Numbered from the stretch's first letter, positions 52,762-61,446 are shown. The stretch is 64,000 nucleotides of DNA from Sneathiella litorea (GCF_009882915.1 NZ_WTUW01000009.1:620001-684000), one strand, 5' to 3'. The notes: generated from the letters alone by a model not told the origin. Program-made: numbers and translations.

Positions 52762-53705
52762 GACTTACCTCCCGGCATGATCCGGTCCCAAAGCTGTATT
52801 ATCAGCCCCGCGATCCCCTTCGGCATCCCAATGGTGCAAATTATGAAAACAAGACCAAGGATGCCGTACCAGTGGGAGGTCTGCATCGACAGCCATTCAC
52901 GCATGATTTCGAAGATGGCAACGCCGAGAATGGGCCCGAACAAGGATCCCATACCACCCAGCAGCACCATGATCACCACATCACCGGACGTGCTCCAATG
53001 CAGCATCTGCGGGCCAACATAGAAAATCAGCGACGCAAGCAAGCCACCGCTCACCCCGGCATAAATGCCGGAAATTGTGAAGACTGACCGTTGCAGACGC
53101 TGAACATTAAAGCCTATCTGCTCGGCTCTCACTTCATTGGATTTAATGGCTTTCAGTGCCTGCCCCAGTGGGGATATCCGGATAAGACCAGAGATCAGCA
53201 GCGCAAGGACAAAAAGCGCCAGCAGGAAGAAATAGTAATTCCCATCGTCATAGAAATCGATACCGAACAGATCCGGGCGCGGCACACCTGCGATACCGTC
53301 AACACCCCCCGTTAGCATACGGAGTTTTGTACCGGCCATGATATAAATCAACTGTGACAGAGCGAGTGTCAGAAGCGCGAAAAACAGCCCGGATACGCGG
53401 ATCGCGAAATAGCTGAATACCAGCGCTAATGCGCCACCGATCACCCCGGCTGCGCCTAGGGCGGGCAGAAAATCCCATCCCATGCGCATTGTCAGCAGAG
53501 AGAGTGTATAGGCCCCGACACCAAAGAATGCCGCATGCCCGAAGGAGAGCATTCCCGCGATACCAAACACCAGATCAAACCCGATGGCAAAGATCGACCA
53601 GATCAGGATAGCGTTCACCAGGCCAATGTTGTGCCCCCCCGGGAATAACAATGGCACGGAAATAATGATGGCAACGATGAGTGCCAAAAAGCGTTGCGCG
53701 TTCAT
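52758..53705 (-). CDS. Second Liv-type importer permease (LivM-like)
   Basis: The product is 315 residues with about nine membrane helices and the family stretch VFGIAGMLSFGHAAFFGVGAY near residue 50. It overlaps both neighbours by 4 bases (ATGA). It forms the membrane channel with the LivH-like subunit. Confidence 0.9.
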   Translation of the reverse strand: MNAQRFLALIVAIIISVPLLFPGGHNIGLVNAILIWSIFAIGFDLVFGIAGMLSFGHAAFFGVGAYTLSLLTMRMGWDFLPALGAAGVIGGALALVFSYFAIRVSGLFFALLTLALSQLIYIMAGTKLRMLTGGVDGIAGVPRPDLFGIDFYDDGNYYFFLLALFVLALLISGLIRISPLGQALKAIKSNEVRAEQIGFNVQRLQRSVFTISGIYAGVSGGLLASLIFYVGPQMLHWSTSGDVVIMVLLGGMGSLFGPILGVAIFEIMREWLSMQTSHWYGILGLVFIICTIGMPKGIAGLIIQLWDRIMPGGKS

Positions 53706-54559
53706 GCCGTACGCCCCTTGCGACTGAACAATCCCTCGGGTCGGAGGATGAGTGTTCCAATCAACAGAATAAAGGTTAGAAAATCGACCCAGCTTGGCGC
53801 GTAGCTATAACCAAGAGCACGAGTCATCCCAATCAGAAGCGCGGCCATAACGGCTCCGCGAATATTGCCAAGGCCACCAATGATGACGACGATGAAGCTG
53901 TCGATGATAATGTTAAAGCCCATGCCAAGCTCAATCGGGAACAAGGGTCCGGCAACCGCACCGCCTAGGGCCGCGAGGCCAGCGCCGAAGGAGAAAACCC
54001 CTGTACGAACCAATGAAACATTAATTCCAAGTGTCCGTACCATCTCGGGGTCGCCGCTGGCCGCGCGAATGATCATGCCGTACCGGCTACGGTCCAGCAT
54101 GAAAAACAGGGCCGCCGAAACAGCGGCACCAAAGCCGATAATGAACAGGCGGTAACTCGGGACGGAGCTACCAAACATCTCTATTGCGCCGGCAAACAGT
54201 TCCGGCGGATACATCTGCTTGTATTCCAGGCCCCAGATAATCCGGACAGCTTCGTCCAGCACCAAAATAAACCCAAAGGTCAACAACAGCTGATATACAT
54301 GGTCACGGTCATAAACCGGCCGAAGCGCGATACGCTCCATCAGCGCGCCGATAATGGCCGCTATGATCGGAGCAGCAACCAATCCCGCCCAGAAGCTTCC
54401 AGTGACACTCACCATCTGGAAAGCGAGATATGCACCCAGCATATATAACGAGCCGTGAGCGAAGTTGATTACCCGTAGCATGCCGAAAATAAGGGTCAAT
54501 CCTGCTGCCAACAGAAACAGCAGCATACCCATGGACAGGCCTATCACGATGGTAGACAT
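53702..54559 (-). CDS. Second Liv-type importer permease (LivH-like)
   Basis: The product is 285 residues, beginning GLSMGMLLFLLAAGLTLIFGMLRVINFAHG, the LivH-type start. Further conserved residues lie in VVIIGGLGNIRGAVMAALLIG near 230. It is separated from the binding-protein gene by a 79-base spacer that holds a strong hairpin, which likely lowers its expression relative to the binding protein. Confidence 0.9.
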   Translation of the reverse strand: MSTIVIGLSMGMLLFLLAAGLTLIFGMLRVINFAHGSLYMLGAYLAFQMVSVTGSFWAGLVAAPIIAAIIGALMERIALRPVYDRDHVYQLLLTFGFILVLDEAVRIIWGLEYKQMYPPELFAGAIEMFGSSVPSYRLFIIGFGAAVSAALFFMLDRSRYGMIIRAASGDPEMVRTLGINVSLVRTGVFSFGAGLAALGGAVAGPLFPIELGMGFNIIIDSFIVVIIGGLGNIRGAVMAALLIGMTRALGYSYAPSWVDFLTFILLIGTLILRPEGLFSRKGRTA

Positions 54560-54591
54560 AGCCGTATCACCTAACCTGGAATGGAGATAAA

Positions 54592-54621
54592 GGCGGCCGC
54601 AGCAAGATCCTCGCGGCCGCC
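54592..54621 (-). terminator. Attenuator-type hairpin between binding-protein and permease genes
   Basis: GGCGGCCGC and GCGGCCGCC pair perfectly over 9 G/C-only pairs around a 12-base loop. On the transcribed (minus) strand TTTAT follows at once. The position right after the binding-protein stop suits partial termination that keeps the binding protein in excess over the channel. Confidence 0.65.
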
Positions 54622-54638
54622 CGTAAATTTAAGCCCGC

Positions 54639-55829
54639 TTATTCTTCACACGCCGGGAAGAGAACGTCAGGCTGGAAGATATTCGTGATCTTCATCTTGA
54701 GATCAGGATAAGGCGCCTCGCCTTTTTCAACGACACCCCAGAGGCCAACCTGCAGGGCCTGATGGTCACAGGCACGCATTTCTTTACGCCCCTCGACGGA
54801 ATTCTCGCGGACGCTTCCTTCAAACGCCTTGACCCACTCTTCCCGGTCCCAGGAATTTGTGCTGTCAACAGCATCCAGGAACCAGCTCATGCCATCAAAG
54901 GCTTCGCCGGCAAAGCTATCCGGCCATTCGTTATACTTTGCACGATAGGCCTCAACAAACGCCTTGTTGGCAGGATTATCGAGAGAGTAGTGATAACGCA
55001 CACCGGAGGCCGCGCCCACGGCATCGGGACCGACGGCAGCTGCAAGAACTTCATCCTGCAAGACCGGGCCGAACAAAACCTTATTCTTTCCAAGTCCTGC
55101 CTGACCGGCCTGCTTCAAGAAAGTAACACCATCACTTCCCGTCACAATCAGGATGACACCATCCGCGTCTGTTTTGGATATCTTGTCGATAATGACCGAA
55201 TAGTCGCGATTGCCGAGCGGCGGATAATCAATGCCGACTATTTCAACACCTGCCTCTTCTGCGGCCGCCTTATAAGCATCCCAGCCATCCCGGGTAACCG
55301 CGTAATCGGCACCAACACCATAGACTTTCTTGAGACCGGCAGCCTTGGTAAATTCAAGCGCCATACGGATCTCCATCCCGAGTGTATTGGATGTCCGGAA
55401 AGTATAGCGATAACCATTTGCGCGCGTAATTTTATCATCCGCCGATATGGTCACCAGAAGCGGTATTTTACGTTGCTCGGTGATACCCTGCAATGCCGCC
55501 GTCGAGGCAGAACTCGCCGCACCGAAAATCATCTGCGCGCCGGATGAAATCAAACGCGTTGCCTTCTGCACAGCCGGCTGTGGTTTTGTTTCACTATCTT
55601 CCCATGTCACCTCGACAGGTTTCCCGAGAACCTCTCCACCGCGCATTTCAATCGCAAGCTGCGCGCCCTGCTTCATACCCTTACCGATAATACCATAAGG
55701 CCCGGAGAACGGCAGAACTGCGCCAATTTTGAAGGATTCCGGCTCATCTGCCATTGCATAATTGCCGCCCGTAAAAGCGAGCACAGCAGCACAAGCAGCC
55801 GATAGAATCGTAGACTTAACTATTTTCAT
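54639..55829 (-). CDS. Periplasmic binding protein of second Liv-type importer
   Basis: The product is 396 residues with a signal peptide (about 1-27, ending AMA). Type 1 binding-protein features are IGAVLPFSGPYGIIGKGMKQGAQ and VTWEDSETKPQPAVQKATRLI. The Cys pair near the C-terminus (MRACDHQ, FPACEE) may form a disulfide. First gene of an operon that continues through permeases, ATPases, a thiolase and two acyl-CoA ligases. AAGGGAGAG lies just before the ATG. Confidence 0.9.
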   Translation of the reverse strand: MKIVKSTILSAACAAVLAFTGGNYAMADEPESFKIGAVLPFSGPYGIIGKGMKQGAQLAIEMRGGEVLGKPVEVTWEDSETKPQPAVQKATRLISSGAQMIFGAASSASTAALQGITEQRKIPLLVTISADDKITRANGYRYTFRTSNTLGMEIRMALEFTKAAGLKKVYGVGADYAVTRDGWDAYKAAAEEAGVEIVGIDYPPLGNRDYSVIIDKISKTDADGVILIVTGSDGVTFLKQAGQAGLGKNKVLFGPVLQDEVLAAAVGPDAVGAASGVRYHYSLDNPANKAFVEAYRAKYNEWPDSFAGEAFDGMSWFLDAVDSTNSWDREEWVKAFEGSVRENSVEGRKEMRACDHQALQVGLWGVVEKGEAPYPDLKMKITNIFQPDVLFPACEE

Positions 55830-56386
55830 GATCTCTCCCTTGAAATGCAGAAGGTTTGATTACAGGCTGTTTGCCCACCCACTTTTTTGATCTTTTATTG
55901 CACACGCCGCATTCACGACGCGATCCGTCAGATGCGCAAAATTATATAACAGGATACCTGTTTAAGTCAAACTGTTTGTTGTATTTTGATTGAGGTATCT
56001 GATAATGCAGTTTCCGCCCCCTTTGCTTTTCTGGATATACAATTTAAAGTAGTTCTTTTCTCATCACATGCGACACCGTCGCGTAACGGAACTTAGCCGG
56101 GCATGAAGCAACGGGCATATTTATAACAATATAATTGACCTAATAAGTTACGCTGTTGTAAATACAAATTTCAAAGATTGCGCCCAACCCACCCAGAGAG
56201 GGCTTACGGACTTATTGGACGGCGCATGGATGGACGGCAGCACAGACCAAATCCGAGAAACGGCCCAGCAGCCTTTTTTCGGACCGGTTTCATGCTATCA
56301 TGTGCCCTGACGTCTTTGGACACAGAACGCAAATTAGGGGCAATTCACTTTCAATTGCCTCTCACAGATTAGGAGGAAGCGCCAGA
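55830..56386. other. 557-base divergent control region between second Liv operon and marR gene
   Basis: No gene of normal size is present. It contains the Liv-operon promoter with two palindromes (55941-55978), a small GCGAC/GTCGC palindrome at 56070-56082, and a TTGACC box (56135-56140) that could serve the MarR gene. The leader of the Liv transcript would be about 105 bases. Confidence 0.5.
55941..55978 (-). promoter_or_regulatory. Promoter of second Liv operon overlapped by two palindromes
   Basis: On the minus strand TTGACT (55970-55965) and a perfect TATAAT (55946-55941) are 18 bases apart. The spacer contains AACAGG-TAT-CCTGTT (55962-55948, minus strand). CAAACAGTTTG (55978-55968) overlaps the -35. 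Both are perfect inverted repeats. Binding by a repressor, most simply the divergent MarR protein, would shut the promoter. The second palindrome also resembles the PsrA-type CAAAC...GTTTG pattern of TetR fatty-acid regulators, though with a 1-base centre. Confidence 0.65.
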
Positions 56387-56896
56387 ATGTCGTTGGACGA
56401 AAACAACCTCTGCCCCGAGGATCATGCGCATTGGCTGTTTTCGGTCATGTATCTTGGGTATAATAGTCTGCTTGAGGTTGGAGATGAGTATCTTAAATCC
56501 ATAGGTCTTCGCCGCCCACATTTTCGGGTGCTTTATGTACTCCAACGCAAGCCCGGCGCGACGATAAGGGAAGTGCTTGCTTTTTTGAATATCACCCAGC
56601 AGTCAATCAGCCCGATCATCAAAACCTTGATTGGCGACGGGTTTATTACCCAAAAAGAGGACCTTAAGGATCGCCGCAGCCGACATTTGTATCTTACGAA
56701 AAAAGGCCGGACTGCCTGGCGCGGAGTCATTGATACTCAAACGGAATATCTTAAACAGGCATATCAGAAAGCCGGGTTCGAGAATGCGAAGGGATATGCC
56801 CACACCGCCTATGCGATGATGAACGAGAAAAATCAACAGCAGCTCGAAGTCGTCTGGAAGAACAAAACCTATTTCCTGGATGATAACAAACCATAA
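56387..56896 (+). CDS. MarR-family transcription regulator
   Basis: From the ATG at 56387 the product is 169 residues. GGAGG lies 9 bases upstream, while an in-frame start at 56300 has no ribosome site. The winged helix is seen in REVLAFLNITQQSISPIIKTL and the wing in KEDLKDRRSRHLYLT. MarR proteins are dimeric sensors of phenolic or CoA-linked ligands. It is divergent from the second Liv operon and convergent with a thiolase gene; control of the Liv/acyl-CoA operon is the likely job. Confidence 0.9.
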   Translation: MSLDENNLCPEDHAHWLFSVMYLGYNSLLEVGDEYLKSIGLRRPHFRVLYVLQRKPGATIREVLAFLNITQQSISPIIKTLIGDGFITQKEDLKDRRSRHLYLTKKGRTAWRGVIDTQTEYLKQAYQKAGFENAKGYAHTAYAMMNEKNQQQLEVVWKNKTYFLDDNKP

Positions 56897-56921
56897 GTCG
56901 GCGAACTCATTCCGAGGAAAC

Positions 56922-56979
56922 TTCCCTTATTTTCATTTGCAAGGAATAAGGGAGCGGCATGTCTTGCCGAAGCAAGACA
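56922..56979. terminator. Two hairpins between convergent marR and thiolase genes
   Basis: TCCCTTATT pairs with AATAAGGGA (56923-56931 with 56945-56953), and TGTCTTGC with GCAAGACA around a CGAA tetraloop (56960-56979). They lie between two convergent stop codons and probably end both transcripts. T-runs are weak. Confidence 0.5.
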
Positions 56980-56997
56980 CACCGTGGGAGGAGAGCA

Positions 56998-58179
56998 TTA
57001 AGCCGCCTGATATAGTGTAACGACACAAGCCCCGCCAAGTCCGAGATTATGCTGAAGGGCTGTCCTTGCCCCCTCAGCCTGTCTCTTTCCGGCGTTACCG
57101 CGAAGCTGATTAACAAGCTCATAGCACTGAGCGAGACCGGTTGCTCCAAGAGGGTGCCCCTTGGAGAGCAAACCACCCGACGGATTGGTAACTATCTTGC
57201 CGCCATATGTATTTTCCGCGTCCCAGATGAATTTTTCTGCACCGCCTTCTGCTGCAAAACCGAGACCTTCGTAGGTGATAAGCTCGTTCGCCGTAAAGCA
57301 ATCATGCAGCTCAGCAACATCGATATCCTCCGGCCCAATCCCTGCCTGTTCATAGACTTCCTTGGCTGCAGCGGCCGTCATGTCATACCCAACGACCCGC
57401 ATCATGTCATCCTTATCGAAGGAGGATGTAAAGTCTGTGGTCATCGCCTGTCCGGTGATCACAACACTTGTATCAATACCATGCCTTTTAGCAAATTCTT
57501 CAGTGCAGACGATGGCGGCCCCTGCTCCACATGTTGGCGGGCAGCATTGCAGGCGAGTAAGAAGACTCGTCATACGCGGTGATCCCATGACGTCTTCAAC
57601 GGAAACCTCTTTTCGGAAAATTGCTTTTTCATTGTGAACGGCATGGGTACTGGCCTTGGCGCGAATTTTAGCAAAGGTTTCATCCTTCGTACCGTACTTT
57701 TTCTGATGTTCAACCGCCGCACCACCAAACATCTTGATGGCCATAGGTGAGGTAAAGTCCTGAGTCAATTCGTCCGTCAAACTATTAAATTTTCCCAATG
57801 GACTTGGCCGGTCCGTCCAAACATCCGCAAGGGCACCCGGCGCCATCTGTTCAAAGCCAACCGCCAACGCACAATCAACCACACCCGATTCCACCGCCTG
57901 ACGCGCCAGGAAAAGAGCAGATGATCCGGTTGAGCAATTGTTGTTTACATTCACAATAGGAATGCCCGTCATCCCCACTTCATAAAGCACGCGCTGACCG
58001 CAAGTGCTATCGCCGTAAACATATCCCGCATACGCCTGCTGAATTTTATCGTAATCAATTCCGGCATCTTCCAGTGCCATGTTGATCGCTTTTGCACCCA
58101 TGACAGGATAGGCTTCATTCTGTCCCGGTTTTACAAAGGGGGTCATTCCAACGCCTGCGACGACAATTTTCTTACCCAT
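56998..58179 (-). CDS. Thiolase (lipid-transfer/SCP2-type)
   Basis: The product is 393 residues. The nucleophile is Cys82 in VNVNNNCSTGSSALFLA, the histidine motif is KGHPLGATG, and the C-terminal CVVTLYQ carries a further Cys. It probably releases acetyl- or propionyl-CoA from 3-oxoacyl-CoA. The gene lies alone between marR and a divergent tetR gene; the promoter shares a palindrome with tetR, so it is likely a TetR-controlled gene. AGGAAAGAG precedes the ATG. Confidence 0.88.
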   Translation of the reverse strand: MGKKIVVAGVGMTPFVKPGQNEAYPVMGAKAINMALEDAGIDYDKIQQAYAGYVYGDSTCGQRVLYEVGMTGIPIVNVNNNCSTGSSALFLARQAVESGVVDCALAVGFEQMAPGALADVWTDRPSPLGKFNSLTDELTQDFTSPMAIKMFGGAAVEHQKKYGTKDETFAKIRAKASTHAVHNEKAIFRKEVSVEDVMGSPRMTSLLTRLQCCPPTCGAGAAIVCTEEFAKRHGIDTSVVITGQAMTTDFTSSFDKDDMMRVVGYDMTAAAAKEVYEQAGIGPEDIDVAELHDCFTANELITYEGLGFAAEGGAEKFIWDAENTYGGKIVTNPSGGLLSKGHPLGATGLAQCYELVNQLRGNAGKRQAEGARTALQHNLGLGGACVVTLYQAA

Positions 58180-58261
58180 AACTTCTCTCTTTCCTGATGA
58201 TTAAATAAATTAAATTGACGTTACGTACCTTACTTTCCCAATAGGCAGCACAGATCTCTTT

Positions 58262-58381
58262 TCAGGACCTTGGCAGTCGTAAAAAAGGCGCCGGCTCAGT
58301 ACAGAACTCCTCACTGCACGGGCATTTGCATCCAACGATTAACTCGCAGTAACGCTTGGCAATCTGCTCTTCCGTCGCCAT
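58262..58381 (-). CDS. Possible 39-residue Cys-rich peptide resembling an AZUL zinc finger
   Basis: The frame opens at an ATG (58381) with GAGG 9 bases upstream and ends with TGA. The peptide has a short helix-like start (EEQIAKRYCELI), then four clustered Cys in GCKCPCSEEFC, then PAPFLRLP. The pattern RY-x(n)-GC-x3-C-x4-C with EFC and FLR is strikingly like the start of the AZUL zinc finger of the ubiquitin ligase UBE3A. The domain's last helix and fourth ligand are missing. No other support for expression; chance resemblance remains possible. Confidence 0.3.
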   Translation of the reverse strand: MATEEQIAKRYCELIVGCKCPCSEEFCTEPAPFLRLPRS

Positions 58382-58543
58382 CACGCCAGACCTCAGAAAC
58401 AATCTTTATTTTTCTTACCAGCTTTTGCAGTGCGCCCCTAGCCCGGCAATTGACGTCAACTGCATGGATTTATCTCATCAAATTGTCCCTGATTTCGATC
58501 TGCCGCATCTGCGCTTCTAGATCCTTCCATCTAACCCTCCAAA

Positions 58544-58590
58544 TATGTACCCCACTGGTGGGTTACATGTCAATAATTATGGGATATACT
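58544..58590. promoter_or_regulatory. Overlapping divergent promoters with an 11-bp palindrome (TetR operator candidate)
   Basis: ATGTACCCCAC and GTGGGTTACAT (58545-58568) form an inverted repeat matching at 10 of 11 pairs around a 2-base centre. Plus strand: TTACAT (58563-58568) and TATACT (58585-58590), 16 bases apart, read towards tetR. Minus strand: TTGACA (58573-58568) and TACATA (58549-58544), 18 bases apart, read towards the thiolase. A dimer bound to the palindrome would cover parts of both promoters. Confidence 0.6.
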
Positions 58591-58664
58591 CCTATTTCTT
58601 GCAGCCTGCATATGTAATTATGGGCGTTCAGGCGAGACTTGAGACAGCAGAAAAGGCGGAATAG

Positions 58665-59282
58665 ATGGCCACAAATGTATGGAGTGAGGTTAAGTTAGAC
58701 CAGAATGATCTGCGTGAGCAAAAACGAATGGCGGTATTGCGCGCAGGAGCCAGGCTCTTTAACAAACATGGATTTGATCGAACTTCGCTGGAAGACATTG
58801 CCTCCGAGCTGAACGTTTCAAAACGAACGCTATACTATTACGTCAAAAATAAAGACGATATACTGTTTGAATGCAGCCGACTGGCACTTGAATTTATGCA
58901 TGATACCTTGGCTGACAGCCAGGATAATAACCTCCGCCCTCTGGAGCGCATCGAAATGATCATGCGGAATTATATGGATTTACTCTCCAATGAATTTGGG
59001 GCCTGCCTGGTTTTGTCCAAAGATCGAATTCTATCTGAAGAAAGTAGACAGATTTTAAAGGATGGACGCAGAAAGCTCGATTATGCCGTACGGGACTTGT
59101 TGCAAAAAGGAATTGAAGATGGGTCGATAGCTCCGTGCGAACCTCGCATTGCAACTGCCGCTCTTTTTGGAGCCTTTAACTGGGTACCGCATTGGCGGCA
59201 GAATGGAACCCGTGACTCTTACACCGCTATCGCTCGTGATTTCCTCAAAATTTTTCTGAATGGCTTGCGCGCACGTGATTAA
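58665..59282 (+). CDS. TetR-family transcription regulator
   Basis: The product is 205 residues. An N-terminal TetR helix-turn-helix is clear: ARLFNKHGFDRTSLEDIASEL, then NVSKRTLYYYVKNKDDILFE. The C-terminal helical domain is of the kind that senses acyl-CoA or similar ligands (NYMDLLSNEFGACLVL, then FGAFNWVPHWR). It is divergent from a thiolase gene and a palindrome lies over the shared promoters, so it probably represses itself and the thiolase. AAGGCGGA precedes the ATG. Confidence 0.92.
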   Translation: MATNVWSEVKLDQNDLREQKRMAVLRAGARLFNKHGFDRTSLEDIASELNVSKRTLYYYVKNKDDILFECSRLALEFMHDTLADSQDNNLRPLERIEMIMRNYMDLLSNEFGACLVLSKDRILSEESRQILKDGRRKLDYAVRDLLQKGIEDGSIAPCEPRIATAALFGAFNWVPHWRQNGTRDSYTAIARDFLKIFLNGLRARD

Positions 59283-59435
59283 AACCCTTCAGGCCTAGTA
59301 GTTCGAGGAAAGCATCATTTCCTGTAAGCCGCGGATTATAATGAGGATAAATTCCTGTATTTCTTCATATAATAAACGCGAAACACAAGGGCCGTTGCCT
59401 ACATTTTATTGAGGGTTCTCTGCGGCTAGCACAAG

Positions 59436-60467
59436 TTACTCGGATAATACCGGAAAGTGACAAACTGCATAATGGTCAGGATTGGGTGAAATCTTTACAG
59501 GTGCCGCGCGTGTACATAGGTCTGTACCGTTCGGGCACCTTCCATAAAAACGACAGGCCTCTGGATCCGGGTCAACAGGGCTGAGCGGATCCCCTTCCAA
59601 GCGATATTTGGACGCATCCTCTTTGTTTTGACCGGGAATAGCCGATATCAGGGCCCGTGTGTACGGGTGCAACGGATTGGTGAAAATTTCTTCGGCGGGC
59701 CCTTCCTCTATTATCTGCCCTAAATACATGACAATCACGCGGTCACAGAGTAACCGCACGACATTCAAGTCATGTGACACAAACAGGTAACTCATGCCTA
59801 GTTCCTGCTTCAGCCGAACCAGAAGTTTCAGGATCACAGCCTGAACCGAGACATCAAGCGCAGAAGTAGGCTCATCGAGAATAAGCAATTTGGGTGAGAG
59901 CGCAATAGCCCGGGCGATGTTCACCCGCGCCTTCTGCCCCCCGGAAAGCTGGTGTGGAAACCTGCCGAGCAACTGTAAGGGAAGATCGACCTGCGTCGCA
60001 ACGGCCTCAACACGCGCCCGCAGTTCCGCCTTGCTCGATAGATTCGCCAACCGGCGAAGCGGTTCAGCAATGGTATCAAAGGCCGTAAAGCGCGGATTCA
60101 AGCTCTCATGAGGATCCTGGAATACAATCTGCAGCTCGCTTCGCTCTGGCTCCGCATGAAATTGTTTTGCGGGCACAGAGCCAATATCCTTATCTGCAAA
60201 ATTGATTGATCCACTTGTGCTATCGGAAAGCCTTGCCAACATTGCCACCAATGTCGACTTTCCGCAGCCGGATTCACCGACCAGGCCCAGACTCTCCCCC
60301 TTGGAAATTTCAAAATTCACGCCATCAACCGCGTGAAGCATTTGCGTCTCTTTCGGTGCATTTGTGAACCGGTTTCGCACCCACGAGACCATGGCATTGT
60401 CGGAAAGGCCCTTTCCACCCAGCGCATAGTATTTCTTGAGGTCAGATACTTTTAGCAATGCAGTCAT
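59436..60467 (-). CDS. Dipeptide/nickel-type ABC importer ATPase (DppF-like)
   Basis: The product is 343 residues from the ATG at 60467, which overlaps the DppD-like stop (ATGA); a TTG five codons earlier is rejected. Walker A is GESGCGKST, signature LSGGQKARVNIARAI and Walker B LLILDEPTSALDVS. The C-terminus carries the oligopeptide-family Cys cluster (CRFYGRCPNGTDLC). It powers the importer encoded from 64000 down to 59436; last gene of that operon. Confidence 0.92.
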   Translation of the reverse strand: MTALLKVSDLKKYYALGGKGLSDNAMVSWVRNRFTNAPKETQMLHAVDGVNFEISKGESLGLVGESGCGKSTLVAMLARLSDSTSGSINFADKDIGSVPAKQFHAEPERSELQIVFQDPHESLNPRFTAFDTIAEPLRRLANLSSKAELRARVEAVATQVDLPLQLLGRFPHQLSGGQKARVNIARAIALSPKLLILDEPTSALDVSVQAVILKLLVRLKQELGMSYLFVSHDLNVVRLLCDRVIVMYLGQIIEEGPAEEIFTNPLHPYTRALISAIPGQNKEDASKYRLEGDPLSPVDPDPEACRFYGRCPNGTDLCTRAAPVKISPNPDHYAVCHFPVLSE

Positions 60468-61435
60468 AGCGGCCTCTGACAATTAACGAAATGATTAGGC
60501 GATACTTCTTTAGCGTCCAAAGGGCCTGAGTCGCAAATTGCTTCATGTCTTTCACAGCGACCCGAAAAGCGACACGGAGGGAGCAATCCACGCAGATCCG
60601 GCAACCCGCCGTGAATTGAGGCAATGTCGTCAAGGCTGCCACCACCGTTTGGCGTGGCTTTCATGAGTTTGGCTGTATAGGGATGACGCGGCGACGTAAA
60701 CAAATCATGTGATGAACCGCTTTCGACAACATGGCCCGCGTGCATGACAATTATCTTGTCGCAATAATCGGCCGCCATCGACAGATCATGGGTAATCAGC
60801 ACGGTTGCCATGTTCCGTTCCCTCGAAAGATCCCGGATCAAATCCATGATCGCAGCCTGCGTCGTAACATCAAGACCAGTCGTTGGCTCGTCTGCAATCA
60901 AAAGTTCTGGACTGCAGGCAAGCGCCATCGCGATCATGATTCGCTGACACATACCGCCCGACAATTCGAAGGGATAGGCATCAAAGCGGCGCTCAGGATC
61001 GGGAATGCGCACTGTTTTCAGGGTCCTTATCACCATTTCCCGGAGATGCTGGCGATCAGCCATATTATGGCGGTGCAAGACATCACCAATCTGGTTACCG
61101 ACGGTACGGATTGGGTTTAACGCCGTACGAGGACTCTGAAAAATCATTGAGGCCTGTTGTCCACGCATCGTCTGCAGAACAGCTTCGCTCGCGCCAAGGA
61201 CATCCAGCCCGCCTAACGAAATCGAGCCGGCGGTGACATGGCCTGCAGGATCGAGAATACCCATGGCGGTGAGTGCTGAGACGGATTTACCCGATCCACT
61301 TTCACCAACGATACCAACGATCTCGCCCCGAAAAACTTCCAGAGAAACATTTTCAAGAGCTTTTACAACGCCGCTCCGGGTCCTGAATTCAACGGACAGG
61401 TTCTTGATATCGAGAATAGGCACAGAATTAGACAT
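60464..61435 (-). CDS. Dipeptide/nickel-type ABC importer ATPase (DppD-like)
   Basis: The product is 323 residues from the ATG at 61435, 11 bases after the permease stop. A frame extending to 61555 would overlap that permease by over 100 bases. Walker A is GESGSGKSV, signature LSGGMCQRIMIAMAL and Walker B LLIADEPTTGLDVT. The C-terminal Cys cluster reads CRFSGRCERHEAIC. It pairs with the DppF-like ATPase. Confidence 0.9.
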   Translation of the reverse strand: MSNSVPILDIKNLSVEFRTRSGVVKALENVSLEVFRGEIVGIVGESGSGKSVSALTAMGILDPAGHVTAGSISLGGLDVLGASEAVLQTMRGQQASMIFQSPRTALNPIRTVGNQIGDVLHRHNMADRQHLREMVIRTLKTVRIPDPERRFDAYPFELSGGMCQRIMIAMALACSPELLIADEPTTGLDVTTQAAIMDLIRDLSRERNMATVLITHDLSMAADYCDKIIVMHAGHVVESGSSHDLFTSPRHPYTAKLMKATPNGGGSLDDIASIHGGLPDLRGLLPPCRFSGRCERHEAICDSGPLDAKEVSPNHFVNCQRPL

Positions 61436-61446
61436 GGAGTTCCATT

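Larger units (their letters stand above)
58180..58664. other. 485-base divergent region between thiolase and tetR genes
   Basis: It contains a shared operator/promoter block (58544-58590). On the minus strand two tiny open frames follow it: 24 codons at 58456-58530 with a strong GGAGGG site, and 39 codons at 58262-58381 with a GAGG site. The thiolase gene comes next, so the thiolase leader would be about 350 bases long. A 115-codon frame on the plus strand (58270-58617) has no family resemblance. Confidence 0.45.

Noticed and set aside
58270-58617. 115-codon plus-strand ORF between thiolase and tetR
   Set aside because: Composition looks non-coding, it runs through the divergent promoter block and has no family motif.
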